A DNA stretch of 64,000 bases, taken from Cinnamomum chago. Its lineage: Eukaryota > Streptophyta > Magnoliopsida > Laurales > Lauraceae. The DNA lies in contig CP142456.1 in assembly GCA_038049695.1 (NCBI GenBank), forward strand, positions 77,151,422-77,215,421, written 5' to 3'. Both the position numbers and the translations under genes were made by a program. Under the pieces are notes generated by a model. It saw nothing but the letters and a program-made list of their open reading frames with translations. It ran no database searches and was not told the origin of the DNA. Positions 33,376 to 45,592 of this stretch are shown here, one piece after another. How positions within the stretch are numbered: the first letter of the stretch is position 1; each line of letters begins with the position of its first letter.

Positions 33376-34976
33376 TTGATTTTTAAAAAAAAAAAATTCC
33401 TATTTTTCTTAATTTTTTTCCTGCTTTTTATAACTGTACCTGAATACTACTACCATCAGTAATATACAACTACTATCATCATTAAAATTACAAATAACAA
33501 AAAAAATTCTTATATTAATTACATTCAAAACATTACAAAAGTTTCAACAAATTATATCATCCATTACAATTACAGAAAAAAAAAATTCCGTGCAGGGTGC
33601 CGTTGTAGATCCGATGCTCTCAAATCTGAACAGAAAAAGGAAAATAAATATTAATAGTTAAATATAAAAATTGGCAATTTATACTAAATATAAAAAAATT
33701 AAGTGCATGCAATCAGTTTACAGAGCAACCACAAGAACTCATTCAATGTTTTGCCACATTGTACATTACAAATTGATAACATGGTACCCTCAGCTCAAAA
33801 CTGTACCCAACAGATCACATGGCAGAGAAATGAAAGCAGATTTTATCACTCACCAAATGGAAATTCTAGTACTATTACAAGTCCAGGAGCTAAGGGTTTT
33901 ACATCAAAACACAACATAAGAGACTATTCATATAGATTTGAGTATTTCCTATCTAACAACAAAAAGGACACATCTTTTCTTCTCGGAAGAATTCATACCC
34001 ATTACAGGATGAACACGCACACAACAGCACCGAACAATCGTACCCACACCCACATCCACAAAAGCAAAACTATCACTGAATTGCTATTCCAACAGAAAAC
34101 CAACTCTAAACATGCAAAAATCGAATCACTCGATTCAACCTCACTGATACATCATGATCCACATACACCCAGCAAGGAAAAAGAACCAACTCATACCCTC
34201 TTTTTTTTTTTTTTACCAAAAAAAAAAAAACTGATACCCATTTAACAACAGGATCCAAACATGTCATCCCAGTCCTTCTCATGAATCTCCACCACTCCAA
34301 AACCATTTCAAGAACCACCCCACTTCCAAAAAAACTCCCAAAAACTGAAGAACAACAACCATGGGACTACTTATCATCCAAAACCCAGATCATTTCTGCT
34401 AAAACCAAAAAAAAAACAGAGAAAGAAACCCAAGAGCAGACATTCCATGACATCAAAAGAGGAAAAACAAATGGGTGTTGAACGGAAAAGAGATTAGAAG
34501 ACATACCTGCTCAATCCCTCTGTCAACAGGAGCTTTTCTTATGAACTTGTCATCCAAAACCCAATTTAGTCCAAAAACTCTATATACTGATACCACAAAA
34601 AAAAAAAAAAACCCAATTTGAAGTTTGCCTTCAAATGGTAAAAGGGAAAGCAAAGAAAAGCGGAATGGATGCCCATCGATAATCAAACCTCTCAGGTTGC
34701 TGCCACCTCAGCCATTTCTTGTTCAACAGAGCTTGGAACAACTGGGTAGTATTTGTAGTGAAGTTCTCCAACATCATCCCCAGAAAGCTTCTTCCAACCA
34801 TTCGGTCCAACGTAATAAACTGAAACATAAAATCATAACAAGTTATGCCAACAAGCAAACTCACAAAGTTCTTTTTCGAGATTATGTACTCTATACTTGA
34901 TTCTCAAGAGCATAAATGGTTGAGTGGCTAAGTTCTTTCAGTTCAGTTCGGGACATACCCACCTCATTTCTCTGCG

Positions 34977-36530
34977 ATGTCTCCTCCTCCTCCTCCAGAC
35001 CCCGACCCGCTCGCCCCTCCAGCTCAGAATCCCCTTCTCCACCTCTACTCTTCTCCTCTTCCTGTCCACTCCTCTTCTCCTCTTCCTGTCCAGTCGGAGC
35101 CCGTCATCCAAACAGCAGAGGTCCAGGCTATCCTTCTAGTAGATCAGGCCTCCCCTGTTTTATCCTCTTCCCAAATACAGCAGCTCTCCTCTCTTCTGAA
35201 ACAGAGCCCTCCCGAGGGAACCATCCAACCTAATACCAGCTCCTCTAACCTCTCTCAGCCCAGATCTTATGCCTCTCTCCTCTCCCATACCCCTTCTTCT
35301 CTCCCCCCAAATATGCCCCCTACCATATGGACCGATGGCAAACCCTCAGTCACCATCCCCAAAGAAATGATTTCCTCCAGCCAGGAGTCCTTCTCCCACG
35401 CTCTGATTGGAAGGTTTGAAGGTAAAAGACCCTCTCTGGAGTGGGTTGAGCATCACACCAACCAAGCTTGGAACCTGCCTATTAGAAGTCTGATCTCACT
35501 CACAGCTCAGGGGTATTTCCTCTTCAGAGTCCACTGCCCCCAGGTTAGAAATTCTCTCCTTTCTGCTTCCCCTCTTCCCCTAGGTCACAGAAAGCTTCAT
35601 CTTCTCCCTTGGTCTCCAGGAATGGATTCTTTTCCCTGGCCAACCCTAGCCCCAACCTGGATCAGGCTCAAAGGTTTGCCTTTCCACTACTGGAGCCAAC
35701 ACATCCTTTTCTCTATAGCTAACTCGATTGGCAACCCCATTCTGATAGATGAGATCACAGCTTCTCAAAATTTTTTATCCTATGCCAGAATCTGCATAAA
35801 TCTTGACCTGCAAAAACCTAAACCCTCTTCCGTTATTGTAGATCTGGCAGGGGATTCCAGGGTGGAAGTGGAAGTCATGTATGAAGCCATCCCCTGCTCC
35901 CTCTGTCTCAGCTATGGTCATGGGGAAGGCTTGTGTCAGCCAACTACCAATCCGGCCAAACCAGGTATTAAGTCCCCTCCTCCTCGCTCCTCAGCCCCAG
36001 GCCTTCTAAAAAATCCCTCTATCTCTGAGCTAGTCCCCCCTTCTCAGTACGGGCCCACACACAACCTCTACCTCCACCCACACAGAACGGGCCCCCTCCC
36101 TTGAAGAAGATCCTTACCTTGGCGATGATCCTCTTTCCCCTTTTGCTTCCAACCTCGAGATACATAACCCCTTCTCAGTTCTGGACCCAGCAACCCAGGT
36201 AGCTACCAGACTCGACCCTCAGCCCTCCAATTCTACCCCTGCTAACTCTGCCAATTCCAACCTCCTGGCTGACATCTCAGGCCATCTCTCCATAGACCTC
36301 AATCTTCAGGAAGAAACCATCTCTCCTATCATTCAGCAAATCAGTTATCCTTCCAAACCAGACCCCCTCCCTTTACTTGGTCCCCCTCCTCTGCTGATAT
36401 TGTAGCTGCAGCTTAGCTACCCAAGAAGAATAAGAAACCCAAAAGGCATAAACCTGCAAAGAAAACTATTGTATCCCAGCCCATCAGCCCTACTCTTGGC
36501 CCCAACTCCACTCCACCTCGCCATGTTTAA
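34977..36530 (+). pseudogene. LINE ORF1 (DUF4283 domain, CCHC zinc knuckle)
   Basis: RNA-binding ORF1 protein of a plant L1 LINE, which coats the element RNA. The first 375 codons are open. A proline/serine-rich N-terminus is followed by a DUF4283-type region (about residues 135-235, with FEGKRPSLEWVE and GYFLFRVHC) and a zinc knuckle CSLCLSYGHGEGLC (CX2CX4HX4C) near residue 310. A frameshift near 36050 is followed by a compensating one near 36375, then a TAG at 36414-36416. The original stop TAA at 36528-36530 overlaps the ORF2 start by 8 bases (ATGTTTAA), a compact arrangement suggesting coupled translation. Confidence 0.85.
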
Positions 36531-39500
36531 AATCCTATATTGGAATTGCAGGGGAATTGCAAACTCCCCTACCATTAGAACCCTCATCTTCTTGATAGAA
36601 ACTTACCACCCTAACATTATCTTCCTCTCCGAGCCCAAAACCTTGAACTCAAATAACCTATCCCAGAAACTGGATAGGCTTGGATTCTCTGATTTCTTCT
36701 CTAACTATATCTCCCCAACCTGCCCCTCCATCTGATGCTTTACTAAATCCTCCCCAATCTTTTCTTCCTCTATGGTAGATTTTTCCTCCCAACACCTCGC
36801 TATATCCCTCTCCCCCTCCTCCAACGACCCAACCACCGTCATAACTGGTATTTATGCCTCCACCTCTCCCATCCAACGTAGATCCCTCTGGCAGTACCTG
36901 AGCTCCACTCCCTTTTCAAACAACTTTCCCTGGGCTGTCATAGGAGACTTCAATGCTGTTGCCTCTAGTTCTGAAAAACTTAGTCTCCATCCCATTAACT
37001 CCCTAGCTTCCTCTGAATTCAATAACATGATAGTTTCCTCAGGCCTCCAGGATATTGGTTTCTCTGGCAGCAACTTCACCTGGTCTAACAACAGAAAAGA
37101 CAGATCCTATGTTGCAGCTAGGCTAGACCGCTCTCTCACCAATGAAGCCTGGCTTCTCTCTCATCCAGACAGCCTCCTCCAACACCTTGTAAGAATAAGC
37201 TCTGACCATAGCCCCATCCTGCTATCCAAGCGCCCTCCCATTGCAGCTAGACTTATTCCTTTCAAGTTTGAGGAAATGTGGACTGCTCACCCTTCTTTCA
37301 AAGAGCTGGTTGCTGAAGTCTGGAATCTCCCTGTCAGAGGCAATCCCCAGTTCATCCTTAGTCAGAAATTAAAGGCTCTCAAATTAAGGTTGAAAGCTTG
37401 GAACAAGGAAATTTTTGGGCTCCTCAAGAACAACATTTCAGCTGCTGAATCCAGCATCCTCCAATTGCAAGCCAGTATGGGTTCAGACCCCCAGGATTCC
37501 ACCAAGGGAGCTCTAGGCCTCGCCAGAAGCTCGCTCCAAAACTTGCTCCAAGCAGAAGAAACCCACTGGAAGCAGAAGTCCAGGATTAGATGGCTGCAGG
37601 AAGGAGACAAAAACACCAAATTCTTCCACCTTGCTGCGAAAATCAGAGGATCTAAGAATCGCATTGATAAGATTGAATTCAACGACATTTCTCTGGAAAA
37701 ACAAGACCAGATCAAATCAGCAGCAGTGGATTTTTTCTCTGCCTCCTTCACTTCTTCCCCTGCTCATTCGGATCCCCAGCTCTTTCAAGTGCAAAGTCAG
37801 AAAGTTTCCCACGCTCAAAATTCCTTCCTGCAAGCCATTCCTACTAATGAAGAAATCAGAACCTCAGTGTTCAGCCTCAACAAATCTAGTTCTCCTGGTC
37901 CTGACGGTTTCTCCGGAAGCTTCTTCACCAGTTGTTGGGACACTGTTGGCAGAGAGGTTACTGAAGCAGTTAAAAATTTCTTTCTCTCCAAAAAGCTCCT
38001 GAAAGCTACAAATTCCTTCTTCATTTCCCTCATTCCTAAAGTTGCAGCTCCAACTTCTTTTGGAGACTTCCACCCCATCAGCCTCCTAAATTTCTCCTAT
38101 AAGATTATTTCCAAGATCTTGGCGTCTAGAATGGCAGCAGTCCTCCCTAACCTTATATCCCCTCATCAGGTGGCTTTTCTAAAAGGAAGAAAAATCCAAG
38201 ACCACATTGCTTTAGCTCATGAGCTCACTCAGAACCTTCAAAAGGGTCCCAAAGGCAAAGGCATATGCATGAAGCTAGATATCTCCAAAGCCTTCGACAA
38301 ATTAAATTGGAATTTCCTCTTTAAAGTCTTGGATTTCTTTGTGTTCAGCAAGGACTGGTCTTCTCTCATTTCAGAATGCATCTGTTTCTCTAAAGGCTCC
38401 GTTATCATCAACAGAGAACCAGCAGGTTACTTTGAAGTCAAGGGCGGGCTAAGGCAGGGAGATCCTCTCTCTCCCTACCTTTTCATTCTAGCGGAAGAGC
38501 TTCGTAGCTTAAATATTAGTAAGCTGGTTTCCCTAAATCAGGTGTCTCCAATTTACAGAGTCCCTTCTTCCCCCCCTGTCTGTCACCTCATGTTTGCAGA
38601 CGACATTCTCCTCTTCTTCAAAGCTACCTCTAGGAGTATCAAAGCTATTAAAGGTGTGTTGGAAGCCTACCAAAAGGCTGCTGGGCAGCATTTCAACCTC
38701 AGGAAAAGTAATGTTCTTTTTGGAAACAGCAGGGAGTCCTTTAAAGCCAGAACTTTGAGATCCTTAGGCATTCCTAGGGCCTACTTTCCTACCAAATACT
38801 TGGGTGTTCCTCTCTTCATTGGCAGCCCCAAAGCTCAGTATTTTGAGAGTCTCAAGGATTCTTTTCGGCAAAGGCTGGCTGGCTGGAAATGCAATATGCT
38901 TTCCTTTGCTGGGAGAGTTATTCTTATAAAGCATGTTCTCCAAAGCCTTCCCATTCACATCCTCTTGGTTCTCCCAATCCCTTCCTCGGTTTGTAAATTC
39001 TTGGATAAATGGATGAGAAATTTCCTGTGGTCTGGGGGCCCTGAGCAAGCTAAAAAGAGTCTAATCAACTGGAATTCTATCTGCCAGCCTAAGAGAGAAG
39101 GAGGTCTGGGTTTCCGCCGTTTGAAGGATATGATCTCAGCCAATTCTTTAAGGTTGGGTTGGTCTGCTTCCTCCTCTTCTTCTCTGTGGGCCAGCTGGTT
39201 CAGAGCCAAGTACCTCAAAGGCTTCTCTCCTTGGCATCCCAACTCTCTCTCCTACGGCTCTTGTATCTGGAGGCTTATCAAGCGATGTTCCCACTTCATT
39301 TTTCAGAACAGTCACTGGATTCTGGGAGATGGCAAAAGAATTAGCTTCTGGCACGACAAATGGCATGGTCCCTTATCTTTGGCGCAGATCTTCCCTGGTA
39401 TGGATTTCCCTTGGTCTGTTTCAGTGAAGGATTTCCTCTCTGATCCCCAAAGATTTTCAAGCTCCTTCATCCTTCAGCAGGCTGCCCATTTCTCTTCCTC

Positions 39501-40055
39501 CCTTTCAGCTTCCTTCTTGCTGCAGGAAGAACCTGATGCCTTGATCTGGACCAGCTCCAACTCCCCCACCCTGTCTTTCTCTACAGCTTGGGACTCCATC
39601 AGACTCAGAAGCTTCCCCAGAGTTTGGCACAAGTTTGCCTGGAATAGTCTCCTCAAGCCTTCCACTGCTTGCTTTGCTTGGAAGCTGTTTCACAATAAGC
39701 TTCCCACCAATGTCTGGGCCCAATCCATAGGAGTTCAGCTGGTGTCCACTTGCCCTCTCTGTGGCTCCCATCAGGAATCCACCCCTTCCCTGTTCTTCCT
39801 CTGTCCCTTAGCTTCCTCCTTTTGGGATTGGTTGGAGTCGAAAGGAAACTTGCAGTCTTCTTCTTCCAGCTCTGCCTCAGCTAAATGGAAAGCCTTCTCT
39901 GCAAACTCCTGCCCCAAAGCGAAGAAAGGTCTGGCTGCCCTCTTCATTGTTGCTCTCTTCAGCATCTGGAAAGAAAGGACTATGGTTCTCTTCTCTAGCA
40001 AGGTGCCCTCTCTCCAATCTGTGATTAATTTCTTTTTAGTGGATGCCTCTATTGC

Positions 40056-42487
40056 CACTACTAGAAAAAAAGGTTTTTATATCGGCTAAAAACCGATATA
40101 AAAGACCTATTATATCGGTTTTTCAGTAAACTTCAAACAGATATAAGTACCTCCGATATAATAGATAACTATAACCGATATAATATGTGTATTATTTCAT
40201 ATCGGTTTTTGGACAACTGATGTCTTTTAAACATGAAATTATAACACATATTACTGTAAAACCGATATAAAAAAAGTGAAACCGATATAAAAAATATTTA
40301 TAATATCGGTTTTTTGGGATTGTATTATATCGTTTGTTCTGTAACCGATTTAATATTATATATGTATTTTTTTTTTTATAAATAGTCCTTCTAGAAAGGG
40401 TCAGGTGACCTTACGGTCACCTGGCGGCTAGCCGCCCTTTGCAAGGGGGCTAGCCGCCAGACCCACGGTCAGCTTTCCAGTAAGCATTTTTTTTTCAGAA
40501 TGATTTTCTGTGCTTCCTGCGGCTAACCGCCAGTGCACCTGCAGCTAGCCCCCAACTTTTCCTGCGGCTAGCCGTGAGCCATCCTGATTTGAATGGCAGA
40601 ATTTGTCTCCAGTAGAAAATTCATAACTTCCTCTTCTGAACTCAAAACAACATGATTCTTGATCCAAATGAAAGATTTATCAGAGGGATACAACTTTCAT
40701 GTTTTGAGATTTAACCCAGATTGAATGGAAAGTAGTGTAAAATCACCTTGAAGCTGACTGGTCACAGAAAAACAGCAACCTGAGTGAAGCAGAGTTGTCT
40801 CCAGTAGAAAATTCTTAACTCTCTCTTCTGAACTCCAAAGAACATGATTCTTGATCAAAATGAAAGATTTATCAGAGGGCTACAACTTTCATGTTTTGAG
40901 ATTTAACCCAGATTGAATGTAAAGTAGTTTAAAATCACCTTGAAGCTGACTGGTCACAGAAAAACAGCAACCTGAGTGAAGCAGAGTTGTCTCCAGTAGA
41001 AAATTCATAACTTCCTATTCTGAACTCTAAACAACATGATTCTTGATCCAAATGAAAGATTTATCAGAGGGCTATAACTTTCATGTTTTGAGATTTAACC
41101 CAGATTGAATGAAAAGTAGTGTAAACTCACCTTGAAGCTGACTGGTCACAGAAAAACAGCAACCTGAGTGAAGCAGAGTTGTCTCCAGTAGAAAATTCAT
41201 AACTTCCTCTTCTGATCTCCAAACAACATGATTCTTGATCCAAATGAAAGATTTATCAGAGGGCTACAACTTTCATGTTTTGAGATTTAACCCAGATTGA
41301 ATGGAAAGTAGTGTAAAATCACCTTCAACTTCTGGAGGCTAGCCTCCAACTTGGAGGCGGCTAGCCGTCAACTTGGAGGCGGCTAGCCGAAACAGCAGGG
41401 AAAAAACAACATTGTGAAGAAACGCAGCAGGGAAAAAAAACAGCAGAAACACAGCAGGGAAAGAAAAACAACAGGGAAAAAAAATACAGAACATCAGCAG
41501 AGATCGTGAGAAAACAGAACAAAAAAAAAAAAACAGAAAGAGAGAGAGAACAGAAAACAGTAGCAGTAGAAGAAAAGGGAAAGAAAGAAACGAAACAAAA
41601 AGAAAGGAAAGAACGTGATGTACCTGGCACCTGCACAGCGCCGGAAGAGCAGCTTCTTCCTCTTCGTCGTCGTCGTCTTCTTCTTCTCCGGAGAACGAGA
41701 GTGAGCGAGAGAGACAGGGAGAGCAGAGAGAGAGTAGAGAAAGCGAGAGTGAGAGAAGAGCAGAGAGAGCGAGAGTGAGAGGAAAGGGGTTTTTGGATGG
41801 AGAGAAGCGCTGGGAAGAGAGGCGAGAGTGAGGAGAGAAGAGAGCGAGAGTGAGAGGAAAGAAGGAATGATGGAGAAAGAAAGAGAAGGGAGGGAAGGAA
41901 AAAAAAAGAGGGAAAGAAAAAAAAAGAGGGAAAGAAGGAGTGAGCCCGCGCGGGGGATTAAGGGATTTGAGGTATATAATATCGGTTTCATAATAACCGA
42001 TATAAAATATTATATATAACTGGCGGTTAGCCGCAGGTGCACTGGCGGTTAGCCGCATGTGCACTTGCCGTTAGCCGCATGTGCACAGGCGGTTAGCCGC
42101 AGGACGTCTTGAAAAGGGAGGGAAGAAGGAAAAATAAAAAGGAGGGAAAGAACCGATATAAAATATGTATATATAATATCGGTTCCATAATAACCGATAT
42201 AAAATATGTTATATGTATACAACCGATATAAAATATTTGTCTATAATATCGGTTTTATAATAACCGATATAAAATATTGAAATTAATATCACATATTTTC
42301 CTAACCGATATTATATATAGAGATTATTATGTCGGTTCCAGTGTAACCGATATAAAAAAAATTGACCGATATAAAAAAATATTAACCGATATAAAATACC
42401 TTGACTGAAGATATTATATCGGTTATATGAAAAACCGATATAGGGCAGTTTTTGCAACCGATATAAAAGCCCTTTTTTCTAGTAGTG
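40056..42487. mobile_element. 2.4-kb CACTA-type element inside LINE ORF2
   Basis: Ends CACTACTAGAAAAAAAGG and ...TTTTTTCTAGTAGTG. Subterminal zones carry many ACCGATATAAAA and ATATCGGT motifs in both orientations. TGC occurs at 40053-40055 and again at 42486-42488. The right copy overlaps the final TG of the element, best explained by a small TG loss after a TGC duplication. The interior has a 192-bp tandem repeat, GGCGGCTAGCCGCC motifs, and a GA-rich segment with an exon-like piece (41640-41705, minus). No transposase was recognised. Confidence 0.87.
40605..41330. repeat. 192-bp tandem repeat, about 3.8 copies
   Basis: Units begin with GTCTCCAGTAGAAAATTC at 40605, 40797, 40989 and 41181, exactly 192 bases apart. 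They include AACATGATTCTTGATC, TACAACTTTCATGTTTTGAG and ACCTTGAAGCTGACTGGTCA. Copies differ at only a few positions, so the array is young. Confidence 0.95.
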
Positions 42488-43189
42488 CTCTAAGATATTT
42501 CTCTTCTTCCTTCTCCAGCAGCACCCTAGATTTTTTCTTTCTTCTCTGTAATCAGCCTTCCCAAGGGTTGAACTAGAGCTATTTTGTTTCTTTCTCTTGT
42601 TGCTGTTTGTGGTTGCTTTTGGCTGTAATCTTTCCTCTCTTTCTTAATTCAATTTGCAATTTAGCAAAAAAAAAAAACTAGTGAGTAGACAGATCCACAC
42701 ATTGGCATTTAATGCCCCATCTGGTGTCTACAATGCGAGAGGCCAACCCATTGTCAGTCAGAAAACTACACTTTGAAAACCATATAAACCTGGGCATCAA
42801 ACAATTGAAGTGCAACTCCACCACTAGCTCCATCGCGAAAAGTCACATGATAAATAGATCGTCTATCTAATTCAACAGCTTCTTCAATTGACATGTCATA
42901 GTGATAGCAGGATGCTCATGAACAGGATGTTGATATTTGCAAATATAAGACATTATCACTATGCCTCCATCCTTAGTAATTTGAAATCCATCAACCAAAC
43001 AAGAAGGATAGAATTCAAAAGAGAGTAAGACCAAATAGATTTCACAAAACATAGAAAGAAAGGTTGGTGATGGTGGAGGAGGAAGGTAACTGCATCAGAG
43101 CCAATGAGGGAAGAGCTAATCTGGTGCAACCAAGATTAAAGTGGTCAGTGGTCAGCTAACACTATTTTGATGGGAAGGGTTGCTCTCTG

Positions 43190-43394
43190 CACTACACCAA
43201 AAATCGGAAATTGGAACGGAAAAGCGTTCCTAATCCTTCCGTTCCTAATCCGTTAAAGTGTTCCAATTTCCGTTCCAATTTGGATTAGGAACGGTTGGTA
43301 CCAAATTGGAACGGAAATTGGAACACTTTAACGGATTAGGAACGGAAGGATTAGGAACGCTTTTCCGTTCCAATTTCCGATTTTTGGTGTAGTG
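43190..43394. mobile_element. Fold-back CACTA MITE
   Basis: 205 bp starting CACTACACCAAAAATCGG and ending in its exact complement. Two arms of about 94 bp appear to be perfect inverted repeats around a short AT/GG loop. A 3-bp duplication CTG flanks it (43187-43189 and 43395-43397). No coding capacity. Transcription across it would give a long perfect hairpin. Confidence 0.92.
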
Positions 43395-43973
43395 CTGGTC
43401 AATATCTCAGAAAAGCAACTGAATGTTTCAAAGACGACTTGGGTAAAGATGCATTTGAAATGGTTTTCAAAGGAGCATGATCAAACATTGAGCCAAAAGA
43501 GAGTTTCAGAATGAGATGAGGGCATTAGGGATTTTCCCTGCAGGCCCACGGCAACCCAACACTGACCCAACCCGCCTAAGCTGCACTCCTATTATCTGTA
43601 CAGTGAGCCAATGAGGTCATCCATTTAGTGGAACCAATAATCACATTAATGAAGTGTAATCACAATAATCACATTCATACTTAATTAGCAAATGCATATA
43701 CCAAAAACATTACAATGTACATTCGCGGATAGGGAGCATTTGCATGTAGTGCTACAATTGAGTTTCGCTGTTTAGCTTTCTATCTATAAAAGCACTTAAT
43801 CTAGGTTTTGTTATAAAGAAACACATTAATAAGAGATTATAGAAGATGGGCCACATGAAGATGAGACCCCACCCTTGTTGAAATCTTGAATTAAAAATCT
43901 ATAAATTTCTAACACAATTTAACAAATTTCTATACATGTTGAAATCTTGAATTAAAAAAATAATTTTACCTAG

Positions 43974-44062
43974 TCAGGATTAGTCGAGCCTACTGGATCA
44001 TGACTGCCCTCTCCTGCGAAGTCATGTCTAGCCCTGTGGCCGCTGCCAGCGTCTGGTGCATG
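43974..44062 (-). other. Unidentified exon-like segment
   Basis: On the minus strand an open segment reads MHQTLAAATGLDMTSQERAV, then MIQ, a TAG, and ARLILTR before GTAAAA, a possible splice donor. The amino acid pattern looks like genuine protein (helical, charged) rather than noise, but I do not recognise it. It lies within the large CACTA element. Confidence 0.35.
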
Positions 44063-45592
44063 TAATTATCCAGCATAAATTTAAAAACAATAAAAAAACA
44101 AAAAAACATAAGTATTGATGCATCAATGACATAATTGACAATTTAAATGTACAAATTTTTTTTCTTGACACACACCCTTGGGCTAGAAAATTCCTCTTTG
44201 GTTAAACCAGATTCAACCAATTCCTAGTAACGTATGGCAGGTTGGGTAATACCTCCATATGATAAACTCCATTTGCTTTGGCAAGTGTCATGGCCAACTA
44301 CTTATCTGACACCAACTCTCAAATGATGGAGCAAAAATTCATAGTGGAACATACTAATGGCGCAAGAAAACAAGGCAAATGGGAAGCCAGCATAATGCTT
44401 ACACGTTGTTTTTATCAGAGAAAGGGACCAGTGAATAAGTGACATCTGTGAATAAGTGACATCTACCAGTCATGTGCTTCATTAATTAAATGACAAGGCA
44501 TTTAACTACCTTAAAGAGAGTCATAGATTGCTCAGTGGAATTTAAAAACTGGTTCCCTTATGATACTAGTTATTTTAAGTCACAATCATGGTTCAAAAAT
44601 ATGTTTCCAGACTGTTGTGTTTGGCCATTTCATCACCTTATTAATTCTAGACATTGAAAGAAATCAAAATCTCCATTTCTAAAGGTATAAGTACATACCT
44701 AAAGAAACAGATTAATTAATATTCATTATGAGGATGTGTAGTTGTTCCTTTACGGCTTTAACTTTTTTATTCAATTAGTTACATAGTTCCTTTTACCTAG
44801 TTGAAAACTAATTTCTATTCCCTTGGTTCCTATATCTTGGGGTTTTAGAGTTAAAGCCAAACAATTAAAAGGATTCCACAAGAACGCAAGCATCAACTAG
44901 CAAGATGCCATGAGCATGCAAAAAATTGCGGGTTGAGGATCAGGTCTAACTGGATTTGATGTGACCAGGATTCCATTTATCATCAATTTTGATGTGACCA
45001 GGATTCTATTTTATCATCAATCCAGCCCTTTTTTTATTTTTTCTTATCAATGAATAGATCTCTTGTATGACTATATGTCTCATATTTCTTGAAAAAGTGA
45101 TTCGATTATGTAAAGGCACTATATGGTCCTGAAACCGAGGTTGGGCACGTAGATTAGATCCTTAAGTTTGAACATATGGATCCACACTTCGGTAAGTAAT
45201 CAAGACTCCAATGGACAAAGGCCTCAAAAGCTCACCTTTGATCAAAAGCCTCCAAATTGAACAGAAAAAATGGGAAGACATCAATGGTTCACATTTGATG
45301 CATAAAATTGTAACGATAAATTTGTTCATTGAGGCATGGAGCAGCAGTCAATTATTCGATACTACTGCATAACTTGTCTTGTTCTGCACTCCAAGAAGCC
45401 ATAGGTAAACCACTAGTTAATTTGTATTATTGGCCAATGGTTACCAAGTTTTTTCTACAATATATTTAGCATGACATAAAGATATATGTTACCAGAAAAT
45501 TCAAAAAGTCAACTCAATGAATATACTGTAAGAGATGGACACATTAACTATGAGAATAGTTCACGTACTCATACATCTGAAGATAATCTTAC

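Larger units (their letters stand above)
36523..42576 (+). pseudogene. LINE ORF2 (endonuclease, reverse transcriptase, zf-RVT), interrupted
   Basis: The apurinic-type endonuclease begins at MFKILYWNCRGIA, with catalytic-region motifs FLSEPK, IGDFNAV and SSDHSPIL. A single in-frame TGA at 36733-36735 cuts the endonuclease; the frame then runs open for 1105 codons (36772-40089). RT motifs are SSSPGPDGFSGSFF, MKLDISKAFDKLNW (A), GGLRQGDPLSPYLF (B), MFADDILLFF (C, intact) and NLRKSNVLFG (D). The zinc-binding C-terminal region CFAWKLFHNKLPTNVW...CPLC follows. At 40056 a CACTA element enters; after 42487 the frame resumes and ends with CNQPSQGLN and TAG at 42574-42576. Apart from one stop and the insertion, ORF2 is intact. 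Confidence 0.92.
34930..42677 (+). mobile_element. Near full-length L1-type LINE (copy D)
   Basis: Carries a leader, ORF1, ORF2 and a 3' end with AATTTGCAATTTAGC before a 12-base poly(A), same subfamily as copy C. It sits in the intron of the proteasome fragment. A 2.4-kb CACTA element interrupts ORF2 near its end. The 5' boundary is approximate, and I could not find a convincing target-site duplication. Without the CACTA insert the element is about 5.3 kb. Confidence 0.87.
34692..42906 (-). pseudogene. Proteasome subunit beta type-5 (PBE) 3' gene fragment, split by a LINE
   Basis: Beta-5 is the chymotrypsin-like catalytic subunit of the 20S proteasome. Two minus-strand exon pieces are present. 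42906-42811 encodes YHYDMSIEEAVELDRRSIYH and then VTFRDGASGGVA. 34819-34692 is preceded by an AG acceptor and encodes VYYVGPNGWKKLSGDDVGEL, HYKYYPVVPSSVEQEMAEV, then a TGA stop, matching the normal beta-5 C-terminus. The intron between them, only about 250 bp without the insertion, received the 7.7-kb LINE in opposite orientation. The N-terminal two thirds, including the catalytic threonine, are absent. The donor site after GGVA is unclear. Confidence 0.87.

Noticed and set aside
41339..42064. Minus-strand serine/phenylalanine-rich frame of about 240 codons
   Set aside because: Complement of GA-rich repeat DNA inside the nested CACTA element; only a short exon-like piece near 41640-41705 could be genuine.
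34930..42677. A target-site duplication for LINE copy D (GTTGAGTGGCTAAG versus AGTGAGTAGACAG)
   Set aside because: The match is too weak to accept; the 5' end of the element remains approximate.
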